From Pseudodesulfovibrio sp. zrk46 (GTDB taxonomy: Bacteria > Desulfobacterota > Desulfovibrionia > Desulfovibrionales > Desulfovibrionaceae): a stretch of 64,000 bases of DNA. Numbering within the stretch: the stretch's first letter is position 1; each line of letters begins with the position of its first letter. The notes beneath the pieces were generated by a model, which made no database searches, was not told the origin of the DNA, and worked only from the letters and a program-made list of their open reading frames with translations. The translations under genes were made by a program, and so were the position numbers. The DNA is taken from positions 2,701,669-2,765,668 of the forward strand of contig NZ_CP051216.1 of the NCBI RefSeq assembly GCF_012516435.1. The letters run 5' to 3'. Positions 8,696 through 17,680 of the stretch are shown here, one piece after another.

Positions 8696-9703
8696 ATGAA
8701 AGCCATGCTGTTGGAACGTTTCGGGAACGAGTATGCGTTTGTTCAACGCGAAGTCGAAAAACCGTCCCCAATGCCCGGACAAGTTCTGATCCGGGTTGCC
8801 GGATCAAGTTTCAATCCCATAGATAACAAGATAGCCACGTTGGGTGATCAACTTGGGTTCGCCCCGACCTTGCCTGCAGTGCTTGGCATGGACGTTTCCG
8901 GCGTTGTGGAAGATGTCGGGGGCGGCATGTCGCGGTTTGAGCCGGGAGACAAGGTGTTCGGGTTGGCCGGTGGCTTGAGCAATATGCCGGGTGCTCTGGC
9001 TGAGTATATGGTGGCGGACGAACGCCTCATTGCCCGTGCTCCGCGCAGCATGGATTTGACCGATGCGGCGGCTTTGCCCCTGGTGTCACTAACTGCATGG
9101 ATTGCATTGTTTGGCAAGGCGCGTCTGGAAGCGGACGAGACTTTGCTGGTGCACGGCGGTGCTGGTGGAGTGGGGCATATTGCCGTGCAGCTTGGTGTAT
9201 ACAGTGGTGCCAAGGTGTATGCCACAGTCTCAGATTCCGTGAAGGAAATGGTGGTGGAAAATCTGGGCGCCACCCCCATCAATTATCGCGAGAAGAGTGT
9301 CTACGAGTATGTCTCAGATCATACTTTCGGCGACGGTTTCGATGTGGTCTTTGATACCGTTGGCGGTGCGACCCTTGATCAATCTTTCCGGGCTGCCATA
9401 CCAGAGGGCGATGTCGTAACTACGGTTGCCCGATCCTCTCATGATCTCAGTACCATGCACGCCAAGGGCCTTTCCCTGCATGTTGTGTTTGTTTTACTTC
9501 CGTTGATAACCCGGGAGGGGCGCGGCATTTTTCATGAAATTCTCAATCAGGTAGCGCGGTTGGTGGACAAGGATCGGCTTGCCGTGCTGCTGGATGAGCA
9601 GCGGTTCGATTATACGGATATCGCCGAGGTCCATCGCTACTGGGAAGGTGGTAATGCACTGGGCAAGATCGTTATCGATGTTCCGGGTGAAAAAACATTT
9701 TGA
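8696..9703 (+). CDS. zinc-free medium-chain dehydrogenase, quinone-oxidoreductase-like
   Basis: A 335-residue NADP(H)-dependent MDR-superfamily enzyme. It has the GroES-like N-terminal domain and a Rossmann domain with VHGGAGGVGHIAVQLG (about residues 155-170) binding the dinucleotide. The zinc-ligand pattern of alcohol dehydrogenases is absent, which points to the quinone oxidoreductase / enone reductase branch. The frame opens at 8657, but ATG 8696 has GGAGG eight bases upstream and starts at the family N-terminus MKAMLLERFG. It follows the CofD-like gene by 53 bp on the same strand and may share its transcript. Substrate unknown. Confidence 0.88.
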   Translation: MKAMLLERFGNEYAFVQREVEKPSPMPGQVLIRVAGSSFNPIDNKIATLGDQLGFAPTLPAVLGMDVSGVVEDVGGGMSRFEPGDKVFGLAGGLSNMPGALAEYMVADERLIARAPRSMDLTDAAALPLVSLTAWIALFGKARLEADETLLVHGGAGGVGHIAVQLGVYSGAKVYATVSDSVKEMVVENLGATPINYREKSVYEYVSDHTFGDGFDVVFDTVGGATLDQSFRAAIPEGDVVTTVARSSHDLSTMHAKGLSLHVVFVLLPLITREGRGIFHEILNQVARLVDKDRLAVLLDEQRFDYTDIAEVHRYWEGGNALGKIVIDVPGEKTF

Positions 9704-9952
9704 CGTTACCAAAAATGAAACAAATGCGCCTATTTTCACCTCGTTGGAAATAATTCATGTAAAACCCGAGTTCAAGGCTGTGGAAAAGGTCGAAAACCAG
9801 CGATATGGTTGGCTTTAATTCACAGTTGTATCTTGACAAAACGCCTTGGTCGGTAAAAGGTGAAATACTTAATTATGGTATAGTGATGCGGTGTGTTCCG
9901 TGGGCAGTTTTAAGGCCTTGGCGAACCGCGAAATTCTCAGCAAGGCGAGAAT

Positions 9953-12496
9953 ATGTCTTCAGACAATAATACATCTTCGAAACCACAACCGGCGAACGGC
10001 AAGCCTGATGCGGCCAAACCGGACAAATCGGGCGAGGCTTCTCTCGGGTCGGTGTCCGGCAATGATGCCGCCAAGCGGGCAGCCATGGAAAAGGCGGCCC
10101 GTAAAGCTGCATCCCAAAACGCCGTGAACAAGGATATTTCACAGGCCGAAGCCATAAATGATCTTTTCGGGGACGATGGTCAGCCCAAGAAGAAGCCTGC
10201 TCCTGTCAAAAAGCCTCCTGTCAAACCCGCACAGACTGCAGAAGCGAATCGTCCGGCCATGGAAAATGCCGCACAGAATGCGACTCCCAATGCGGCAACA
10301 CCTCCTGCAGGAGCTGCGCCCGCTGAAGGCTCCTGTCCTAGCGAGCTTCTGGGGGATGAGCGTTTGACCCCCAAGGATATCGACTTCCAGCCCCCGCTGG
10401 TCATCTGCCTGTCCATCGTCAGTCGTCTGCTGGGTAAGCCAGTATCCTCGGCTACCCTCAAGGCTGGTATTCCGCAGCAGGAGGGCGTTATTACCGCCTC
10501 TTCCATCGTTCGCGCGGCAGAGCGTATCGGCATCAAGGCAAAGACCGTACACAGACCCAAGGTCTGGGACATTTCCAAGCTGGTATTTCCTTGCATCCTG
10601 CTTATGCGCGGCGGCAATGCCTGTGTGTTGGTGGACATTGAGGACGACAAGGCGACGGTCATGGTCCCTGGGCGCGGCATGGACTCCACTGAGATGGAGC
10701 TGTCGGTGCTAGAAGAAGAATACACCGGTTACGCCATCCTCTGTCATCGTCAGTCCAAGCTAGACAAGCGCGCCAGTGAGATCAAGCTCGTCAAGACTAA
10801 ACGCTGGTTCTGGGGAACCATCCTCAAGTTCTGGCCCATCTACCGGCACGTGATTGCAGCTTCCATCATGACCAATATGATCGTGGTGGCATCGCCGCTC
10901 TTTGTGATGAACGTGTATGACAGGGTTGTACCCAACAATGCGGTAGACACTCTGTGGGCATTGGCCATCGGTATCGGGTTGGCTTACATTTTCGACTTCG
11001 CGCTCAAGAATCTTCGTTCATACTTCGTTGACGTGGCAGGGCGAAACGCGGACGTACTCATTGGTTCGCGTATCATGCAGCACCTGATGTCTGCTCGGCT
11101 TGACCACATGCCCGAGTCTGCGGGTGCGGTGGCCAATAACGTCCGGGAGTTTGAGTCGCTACGGGAGTTCTTCAGTTCGAGTTCGCTGGTGGCGCTCATC
11201 GACATGCCGTTCCTGTTCCTGTTCGTTGGTGTGGTTTACTTCATCGGTGGGCCGTTGGTCATACCGATTCTGGTGGCGGTGCCTGTCGTCATCCTGTTCG
11301 GACTGTTCCTGCAGATGCCGTTTCAACACATCATCGAAAACCACTACAAGGAATCAACGCAGAAGAACGCGCTTCTGTTCGAGATCGTGCACGGTCTTGA
11401 GACCATCAAGACCTCCATGGCCGAGGGCCGCATGCAGGCTCGCTGGGAGAATGTGGTCGGTATGTCCGCCATGTCCAACAGTCGGGCCAAGGTCTTCGCG
11501 AATCTGTCCATTACCTTCTCGGTGTTCGTCACCCAGATGGTGTCGGTGGCCATCATTATTATCGGCGTGTTCCTCATCTCCAAGGGTGAGCTTACCGTGG
11601 GTGGACTTATTGCCTGTAATATCCTTTCGGGCCGCGCCATGGCGCCCCTGAGTGCGGTGGCCGGACTCCTTTCCCGCTTCCAGCAGTCTCGCATGGCGCT
11701 GAGCGCCCTGGATTTGCTCATGGATATGCCCAGTGAGCGTCCCGACGATAAGGAGACCTTCCACTACGGGCAGATGGAAGCCTCCATGCAGTTGGAGAAC
11801 GTGAGTTTTGCTTATCCCGGTACGGACAAGGCGGTGCTGTCTGACGTCAACCTGATGCTCAATCCGGGCGACAAGGTTGGCATCGTGGGACGTACCGGTG
11901 CGGGTAAGTCCACTTTGGGCAAGCTGTGCGTTGGTCTGTATCAGCCGGTTAAGGGCGCGGTGAAGGTGGGGAATATTGACCTTCGCCAGATGGATGTGGC
12001 CGACCTTCGCCGTAAGGTGGGGTATGTGTCGCAGGACTCTTTGCTCTTTTACGGAACACTCAAGGACAACATCGCCTTCGGCTTGCCCGAGGCGGATGAC
12101 CAGTCCATCAAAATGGCGGCGGACATCGCTGGCGTTACGGATTTCGTCAAGGATCACCCGGCCGGTTACGGTATGATGGTGGGCGAGCGCGGCTCGTCCC
12201 TGTCAGGCGGTCAGCGACAGGCGGTATCCATTGCCCGTGCAGTCCTGCCCGACCCGGAAATCCTGATCATGGATGAGCCGTCCAGTAACATGGACAACCA
12301 GTCGGAGTACCGGCTGAAGCAGAAGCTCGAGCCGTTCATCAAGGACAAGACGGTTATTGTTATCACCCACCGCCACTCAATGCTCGACTTGGTGAACCGG
12401 CTGGTGATCATGGACAAGGGACGCATCGTTGTGGACGGCCCCAAGCAGGCTGTGCTCGATGGTCTCCGGTCCGGTAAGATCAAGGTTTCCATGTGA
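9953..12496 (+). CDS. type I secretion ABC transporter, LapB/LssB type (C39-like domain without catalytic Cys)
   Basis: An 847-residue inner-membrane exporter. Residues 1-120 are an Ala/Pro/Lys-rich, probably disordered extension. Residues about 135-265 form a C39-peptidase-like domain in which the catalytic Cys is missing (QPPLVICLSIVSRLL), so it should bind rather than cleave the substrate. Then come the transmembrane domain (about 285-570) and the ATPase with Walker A GRTGAGKST (646-654), signature LSGGQ (750-754), Walker B IMDEP (Asp774, Glu775) and switch His806. This is the organisation of exporters for giant RTX adhesins. The start ATG 9953 follows AAGGCGAG. It heads an operon with hlyD-type, lapG-type and sensor genes; the likely cargo is the adhesin at 53.5-64 kb. 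Confidence 0.93.
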   Translation: MSSDNNTSSKPQPANGKPDAAKPDKSGEASLGSVSGNDAAKRAAMEKAARKAASQNAVNKDISQAEAINDLFGDDGQPKKKPAPVKKPPVKPAQTAEANRPAMENAAQNATPNAATPPAGAAPAEGSCPSELLGDERLTPKDIDFQPPLVICLSIVSRLLGKPVSSATLKAGIPQQEGVITASSIVRAAERIGIKAKTVHRPKVWDISKLVFPCILLMRGGNACVLVDIEDDKATVMVPGRGMDSTEMELSVLEEEYTGYAILCHRQSKLDKRASEIKLVKTKRWFWGTILKFWPIYRHVIAASIMTNMIVVASPLFVMNVYDRVVPNNAVDTLWALAIGIGLAYIFDFALKNLRSYFVDVAGRNADVLIGSRIMQHLMSARLDHMPESAGAVANNVREFESLREFFSSSSLVALIDMPFLFLFVGVVYFIGGPLVIPILVAVPVVILFGLFLQMPFQHIIENHYKESTQKNALLFEIVHGLETIKTSMAEGRMQARWENVVGMSAMSNSRAKVFANLSITFSVFVTQMVSVAIIIIGVFLISKGELTVGGLIACNILSGRAMAPLSAVAGLLSRFQQSRMALSALDLLMDMPSERPDDKETFHYGQMEASMQLENVSFAYPGTDKAVLSDVNLMLNPGDKVGIVGRTGAGKSTLGKLCVGLYQPVKGAVKVGNIDLRQMDVADLRRKVGYVSQDSLLFYGTLKDNIAFGLPEADDQSIKMAADIAGVTDFVKDHPAGYGMMVGERGSSLSGGQRQAVSIARAVLPDPEILIMDEPSSNMDNQSEYRLKQKLEPFIKDKTVIVITHRHSMLDLVNRLVIMDKGRIVVDGPKQAVLDGLRSGKIKVSM

Positions 12497-12503
12497 GGTG
12501 GGC

Positions 12504-13832
12504 ATGAGTCAGGATAAATACGAAAGAGAAACACTGCTGTTCATGTCCGAGGTGGACCAGGCCATGTATGGCAAGGGCCGCAAGTTCGCCTACATGATGT
12601 CCACCAGCATTTTGTTGATGCTGATCGGTTTTCTGGTCTGGGCCAAGTTTGCTGTGTTGGATGAAGTAACACGAGGATTCGGGCGTATTATTCCCTCTCA
12701 GCGTGTTCAGGAAATCCAGAACCTGGAAGGTGGTATCTTGAGCGAGATCTTCGTCAACGAAGGTCAGGTGGTCAAGAAGGGTGACGTGCTTTGCCGTCTG
12801 CGTAACGAGCAGGCCGCCAGCTTTTATCGCGACGCGTTTGCCAAGGCTTTGGAACACAAGGCTGCCATTGCCCGCCTTATCGCCATTGTTGAAGGCATCG
12901 ATCCTGTTTTTGATGAAGAATTGAGGGAAAAGGCGCCGCAGTTGGTGGATGACCAGATGCGGATTTTCAAGGCGCAGCTCAGGCAGTTTGATATCGAATT
13001 GGAATTGCTCACGGACCAGATGGAGCAGAAGAAGCAGGAAGTCCGCGAGATGAGAGGGCGCCGCAAGCAACTTCAGTCCAGTCTCAAAGTGGCAGAGAAG
13101 CAGCGCAACATCGCCAAACCACTCGTGGAGAAGCAGATTCACTCCGAGCTCGACTATCTCGCGCTGGAGCAGAAGGTGCTCGAACTGCGTGGTGACGTGG
13201 AAGCGTTGGCTCTCGGTATTCCTCGCGTAGAGGCCGCTGTTAAAGAAGCGCAGGGCCGTATTGAGCAGCGCAAGGCAGAGCACCGATCCGAAGCGTTGGA
13301 AGAGATCAACGAACGCCGTCAGGAACTTATCTCCATTCGCGAGACCATGGCAGCGGGTAGCGACCGTGTTACCCGTACGGACGTACGCTCTCCTGTTCAT
13401 GGAATCGTCAAATCAATTTACATCAACACACTGGGCGGTGTCGTCCAACCGGGCGAATCTATCATGGAAGTTGTCCCGCTGGATGATACGTTGTTGGTTG
13501 AGGCTGAAATCAAGCCTGCTGACATCGCCTTTCTCCATCCTGGCCAGGATGCCATGGTCAAGATTACAGCCTATGACTTTTCCATTTACGGAGGGCTGAA
13601 AGGCACCGTGGAGCATATCAGTGCGGACACCATTGAAGACGAGCGGGGCGAGAGCTTCTACCTCGTCAAGGTGCGTACCACCAAGAACGCCATGGAATAT
13701 CATGGTGAAAAGCTGCCCATCATTCCGGGTATGACTGCTCAGGTGGACGTGCTTACCGGTGAGAAGTCCGTGCTGGATTATCTGCTCAAGCCCATTCTCA
13801 AGGCCAAGCAGAACGCCCTGAGAGAACGCTAG
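12504..13832 (+). CDS. type I secretion membrane fusion protein, HlyD/LapC family
   Basis: A 442-residue adaptor. A short cytoplasmic N-terminus is followed by one transmembrane helix (residues about 27-47), a long coiled-coil hairpin (about 110-300, many Glu/Gln/Lys heptads) flanked by lipoyl-like half-motifs, and a C-terminal beta-barrel domain. It connects the ABC exporter to a TolC-type channel across the periplasm. The frame opens at 12429 inside the ABC gene, but ATG 12504 follows a GAGGTGGG ribosome site and lies eight bases after the exporter stop, so the two are tightly coupled. Length is normal for LapC/HlyD proteins. Confidence 0.94.
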   Translation: MSQDKYERETLLFMSEVDQAMYGKGRKFAYMMSTSILLMLIGFLVWAKFAVLDEVTRGFGRIIPSQRVQEIQNLEGGILSEIFVNEGQVVKKGDVLCRLRNEQAASFYRDAFAKALEHKAAIARLIAIVEGIDPVFDEELREKAPQLVDDQMRIFKAQLRQFDIELELLTDQMEQKKQEVREMRGRRKQLQSSLKVAEKQRNIAKPLVEKQIHSELDYLALEQKVLELRGDVEALALGIPRVEAAVKEAQGRIEQRKAEHRSEALEEINERRQELISIRETMAAGSDRVTRTDVRSPVHGIVKSIYINTLGGVVQPGESIMEVVPLDDTLLVEAEIKPADIAFLHPGQDAMVKITAYDFSIYGGLKGTVEHISADTIEDERGESFYLVKVRTTKNAMEYHGEKLPIIPGMTAQVDVLTGEKSVLDYLLKPILKAKQNALRER

Positions 13833-13839
13833 GAGGCCC

Positions 13840-14556
13840 ATGCGCCGGACTCGCGCCATACGCCGTAATATTATGGCCGTACTTAGTGCGGTCATCCTTT
13901 CGGTGTGTATTGCGCTCATTCCGGTGCAGGCTGACGCGGCCAAGAAAAAGAAGCCAAAGGGACCACAATTGTTTGGTACCCTTGAGTTTAAGGGTAAGAT
14001 CAAAAAGCTTCCCAAGTGGACGGCAGTGCTGGAAAAAATGAAGGCGTGGAAGGGGTATTTCAATAGCCCGGCCATGGCCAAGCTGCCTTCCAAGGCTGGT
14101 TGGAACAAACTGAAAAGCGAGGCTGCCGGGCTTGATGATATTGGCAAACTTAAGGCTGTAAACAAGTTCTTCAATCAGTGGCCATATCGTTTGGACTCGG
14201 GTAACTACGGTAAAAGTGATTACTGGGCCACGCCATTGGAATTTCTCAAAAAGTCAGGAGACTGTGAGGACTATTCCATTGCCAAGTTCTATGCACTGCA
14301 AGAACTCGGCTTTTCCGGTGACAATCTGCGAGTGGTCGCTCTCAAGGATAAAATCCGAAACATTGGTCACGCAGTGCTTGCCGTGTTTGTCGGCAACGAG
14401 GTGTATATTCTGGACAACCAGACAAACATGGTTCTGCCGCACACCAAGTACAAGCACTATGTCCCGCAATATTCAGTTAATGAGAAGTTTCGTTGGATGC
14501 ACGTGCCCAAGAGTAAGCGAACAACATTTAAAAAAGTGAAACGGAAGAAGAAGTAA
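13840..14556 (+). CDS. LapG-type periplasmic transglutaminase-like cysteine protease
   Basis: A 238-residue protein with an N-terminal signal sequence (basic MRRTRAIRRN then a hydrophobic stretch ending at about VQADA). The bacterial transglutaminase-like cysteine proteinase fold is shown by a complete Cys-His-Asp triad: Cys142 in SGDCEDY, His177 in NIGHAV and Asp192 in LDNQTN. In Pseudomonas, LapG cuts the N-terminal retention module of the LapA adhesin at a di-alanine site and releases it from the surface. The start ATG 13840 has a perfect AGGAGG, and the gene begins 7 bp after the fusion protein stop. A very basic Lys-rich tail (last 12 residues) and KKKKPKG after the signal are unusual. 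Its substrate would be the giant adhesin, whose N-terminus is outside the window. Confidence 0.92.
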   Translation: MRRTRAIRRNIMAVLSAVILSVCIALIPVQADAAKKKKPKGPQLFGTLEFKGKIKKLPKWTAVLEKMKAWKGYFNSPAMAKLPSKAGWNKLKSEAAGLDDIGKLKAVNKFFNQWPYRLDSGNYGKSDYWATPLEFLKKSGDCEDYSIAKFYALQELGFSGDNLRVVALKDKIRNIGHAVLAVFVGNEVYILDNQTNMVLPHTKYKHYVPQYSVNEKFRWMHVPKSKRTTFKKVKRKKK

Positions 14557-14611
14557 TCATGTGCTTCCTTTTTCCGGGAGGCATATAAAGACAAACCAGA
14601 TGGAGTAAATT

Positions 14612-16696
14612 ATGGCACAAACAAACAGTAACGCGGACGTGCCGGTCAGCATCGGTGGAGCCAAGCAGGGCGTCAAGATTGGCGTTGTTCTTGCCTTCGT
14701 GCTGATCATTTCGGCAGGTATCCTGTTCCTAGCCGGCAAGGCAGTGAGCGACAAGCACACTGAAGGGCTGCAGAATCAGGAAAAGCGTCTTGGCTTGCTC
14801 GCTCATGGCAGGGCCGAGATGTTCCAGGCATGGCTCAAGAATCTTTCCCGTCAGGGCGACAGGCTCATCAAGTCGGACCTGTTCCGACTCTATGCAGCCG
14901 AGGTGGACAACATCGAGGGCGACCTGGCCGCCATTTTTGGCGCTGTTGCCCTGGATGAAGGAGAGTACGACGGAGAGGGCTCCGAATTGGCTGCCCAGTT
15001 GCCCATGATGCAGAATATGCTCAGGGAATTCTCTACGTATTCCGGTTTCATCAATGCCCGTATCCTTAACCGCAATGGTGATGCCTATATCGCCACCGAT
15101 GGTCATCTGCCTCCCATGATGGAAGAGCAGTTGGAGCAGGCTACTGCAGCCATCAAGCACAGGGAAGCACGCTTCTCCCCCTTGCGCAGAACTCTGCAGG
15201 GTGTGGAACTGGATGTGTATGTCCCCATCTATTCTCCCGATGCCCGTGAGAACATCGACGAGCCTGTTGGCGCGTTGATGATGACTCGTCAGGTGAGCGG
15301 CAAGATCACTGAATTGCTTTCCAACTCGACGTTGTCGGCCAAGGGGGAACGTACCCGTTTGATGCAGAAGATGAACGGTACCTATAAGCAGGTCACGCCG
15401 TGGACCACCGAAGGGTTCACCGACGTTGCAGCCGAGATTGAGCTGAACAAAGAGGGCAACCTTCCGTTCGGTGATCGTTTCAGTCTTTCTGAAGATGATG
15501 AGGAAGTCTTCTCCCTTGGTATTCGTGTGCAGGGGCCACAGTGGTGGGTCGTGCAGGAAGCTGATTACGATAACGCCATGGCTCCCATTGCCGCTTTCAC
15601 CAACACAGTTTACGTGGTGGCTGGGCTTGGTATCCTGACCGCGCTCCTCATTGCAGGCCTCGCCTGGTGGGTGCTGGCAGGGGTTCAGTCTCAGCGTGTG
15701 GCCGAGGAATTCCGCAATCTCGCCAACAAGATCGATGACCAGAAGCGGTTCATCGACTCCATTAACGCCAATATCGACGAGTTCATCACTCTCAAGGATT
15801 CCGAGGGTAAGTATACATACGTCAACGACGCGTTTGCCGAAGCTGTGGGACGTTCCAAGGAAGAGCTTATTGGCATGGATGCACCGGCCCTGTTCGGCTT
15901 TGATACGGCCAAGCGTCTCTCTTCTCCGGACGAGAAGGTGGCAATTGAACAGCGCAAGATTACGATCAATGAGCCGATCTTCCTGCGTGGTCAGCGTTAC
16001 CAGTTCCAGATCTCCAAGTCGCCTTATTGTGATACTGCCGGAGCATGTGTGGGTATTGTCGAAGTGTATCGCGACATTACTCAGTTCATTGCGGTGCAGG
16101 AGCAGAACAAGCGACTGATCAAGGGAGCCATGGAAGCGCTTGGTTCCACCATTGAAGCGGCTGATCCATATTTGGGCGGTCACACCAAGTTGCTGGCTGG
16201 CCTTTCCATGGAAGTGGCCCGTGCCATGAACCTGCCTGAAATGGAGATCGCCGAGATCGAAACTGCCGCCAACCTCTCTCAGATCGGTAAGATGTTCGTG
16301 CCCAACGAGATCCTGACCAAGCCGGGTCGCCTTACTGATGAAGAGATGGCCGCCATGGAAGAGCACGTGGAACACGCTTATCGCATCCTCAAGGATATCG
16401 ACATTGAGGAAGGCGTTCTCAAGGCTATCTATCAGATGAACGAACGTATCGACGGTTCGGGGTATCCCAAGAATCTCAAGTATGATGAGATCATCTTGTC
16501 GGCTCGCATCCTGTCCGTGTTAAACGTCTTCTGCGCCATGATTCGTCCGCGTGCCTATCGCGGTGCAAAGGAACCTGTCCAGGCCCTGGAAATCCTGGCC
16601 AGCGAATCCACCAAGTTTGACGCCTCTGTGGTCGAAGCCTTGGGTAACGTCATTAAGACTCCTGCGGGCGAAAAGCTGCTGGAGAAGAAGGCATAG
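14612..16696 (+). CDS. membrane sensor with periplasmic domain, PAS and degenerate HD-GYP domain (LapD-position protein)
   Basis: A 694-residue inner-membrane protein. TM1 is at about 22-43, a large periplasmic cache-like region follows (45-330), TM2 is at about 333-357, then a PAS domain (375-485) and an HD-GYP-type domain (490-690). The HD-GYP fold is recognisable (GGHTKLLAGLS, NEILTKPGRL, RIDGSGYP). However, the HD pair is Ser556-Gln557, the His-His before Glu-Arg is Met609-Asn610, and the Asp positions near the end are Asn638 and Cys641; His524 and His585 remain. Metal-dependent c-di-GMP hydrolysis is therefore unlikely. It follows the lapG-type gene by 55 bp and ends at a terminator, occupying the place that LapD has in Pseudomonas. 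A role in controlling the protease is inferred from this position. Confidence 0.88.
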   Translation: MAQTNSNADVPVSIGGAKQGVKIGVVLAFVLIISAGILFLAGKAVSDKHTEGLQNQEKRLGLLAHGRAEMFQAWLKNLSRQGDRLIKSDLFRLYAAEVDNIEGDLAAIFGAVALDEGEYDGEGSELAAQLPMMQNMLREFSTYSGFINARILNRNGDAYIATDGHLPPMMEEQLEQATAAIKHREARFSPLRRTLQGVELDVYVPIYSPDARENIDEPVGALMMTRQVSGKITELLSNSTLSAKGERTRLMQKMNGTYKQVTPWTTEGFTDVAAEIELNKEGNLPFGDRFSLSEDDEEVFSLGIRVQGPQWWVVQEADYDNAMAPIAAFTNTVYVVAGLGILTALLIAGLAWWVLAGVQSQRVAEEFRNLANKIDDQKRFIDSINANIDEFITLKDSEGKYTYVNDAFAEAVGRSKEELIGMDAPALFGFDTAKRLSSPDEKVAIEQRKITINEPIFLRGQRYQFQISKSPYCDTAGACVGIVEVYRDITQFIAVQEQNKRLIKGAMEALGSTIEAADPYLGGHTKLLAGLSMEVARAMNLPEMEIAEIETAANLSQIGKMFVPNEILTKPGRLTDEEMAAMEEHVEHAYRILKDIDIEEGVLKAIYQMNERIDGSGYPKNLKYDEIILSARILSVLNVFCAMIRPRAYRGAKEPVQALEILASESTKFDASVVEALGNVIKTPAGEKLLEKKA

Positions 16697-16726
16697 TGTA
16701 GTCATATTATCCATCTGGTAAAACGA

Positions 16727-16758
16727 AGGCCCCGGCGCGTGTGCGTCGGGGCCTTTTT
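16727..16758 (+). terminator. terminator of the secretion operon
   Basis: AGGCCCCG pairs with CGGGGCCT around a GC-rich inner stem, followed by TTTTT. It lies 30 bp after the sensor stop. The minus-strand tail is less T-rich, so use by the converging gene is uncertain. Confidence 0.85.
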
Positions 16759-16780
16759 CTATGCGTAGGGGAAAGTAATA

Positions 16781-17563
16781 TTAACGATATTGATCGAGGA
16801 TCTTGTCGAGATCTCCGTTTCGCTTCATTTCATCAAGTCGTGCGTTGAATTTTTCAATTAAAGGCGCCCACCGTTTGTCGTTGTTGAAGACGTAACGATA
16901 TCCGGCTGAGCCGAATGGTTTGGAATCAAGTCGGAACCGTTCGGGATTGAGGTCAGGGCGGTTCTTGAAAAGCCAAAGGGTTTCGTTCCTGTTGACGATG
17001 GCAGCATCCACACGGCCGAGGTTCAGCAACTCCAGCATGGCAAACGGGTTGGAAACGTCAATGCGATGAATTTTCCCCGGGCCAAAATGTGGTTCAAGAG
17101 TTGGGTAGATGAACCCTTTGATGCCTACGAGCGTCTTGCCATACAGTGCTTTCGGTTCGGTGTATTCAAAATTGCTGTTCATACGATAGAGAAGCACATC
17201 TTCATGCAGCATGAAGGGGGCGGTCCATTGGTAGTTGTCGGGATCTCTGACCCATTCTTTAGCCTTGGCGTGTGCATCCACTTCACGGCAGTTCAATAAC
17301 TCCCAGCCTCGCTTGTTAGGAAGACGACACGTCTTCACCTCGTATCCAAGTGGCGTAACAACAGCGCGCATGACTTCGAGCAGCACACCTCCGCCGGGAT
17401 AGCGCGGGTCGTTTATGAGGTATGGCGGCCAATCCGTATCGGGAATGAACATGATGATGGTCTTGTCATCGGCGTTGGCCTCGACGTGTGTAGGAACGCT
17501 GATCATGCAAAGCAACATTGCCATCAGTAGTAGGAGGATTGTCTGGTGGGGATTTTTCGACAT
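16781..17563 (-). CDS. periplasmic solute-binding protein, family 3 type (orphan)
   Basis: A 260-residue protein with a signal peptide (SKNPHQTILLLLMAMLLCMI, cleavage near VEANA). The body looks like a polar amino-acid binding protein: DWPPYLIND near the start, GGGVLLEVMRAVV, then GKTLVGIKGFIYP and ending LDEMKRNGDLDKILDQY. No ABC permease or ATPase gene is adjacent, so it may work with a distant transporter or as a sensory input domain. It is monocistronic, with the RND pair's terminator upstream. Confidence 0.82.
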   Translation of the reverse strand: MSKNPHQTILLLLMAMLLCMISVPTHVEANADDKTIIMFIPDTDWPPYLINDPRYPGGGVLLEVMRAVVTPLGYEVKTCRLPNKRGWELLNCREVDAHAKAKEWVRDPDNYQWTAPFMLHEDVLLYRMNSNFEYTEPKALYGKTLVGIKGFIYPTLEPHFGPGKIHRIDVSNPFAMLELLNLGRVDAAIVNRNETLWLFKNRPDLNPERFRLDSKPFGSAGYRYVFNNDKRWAPLIEKFNARLDEMKRNGDLDKILDQYR

Positions 17564-17624
17564 TAGAGCATACTATTGTAAAACCACGAGGGGTTGAAGG
17601 GCGTTATAATCTCTTGGTGGACAC

Positions 17625-17657
17625 TAAAAAAGGCCGCCCACTTAGTGTGGGCGGCCT
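17625..17657 (-). terminator. terminator of the RND efflux operon
   Basis: GGCCGCCCAC (17632-17641) pairs perfectly with GTGGGCGGCC (17647-17656); read on the minus strand it ends in TTTTTT. Confidence 0.9.
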
Positions 17658-17680
17658 GGATTACTACTGCATGTAATTGG

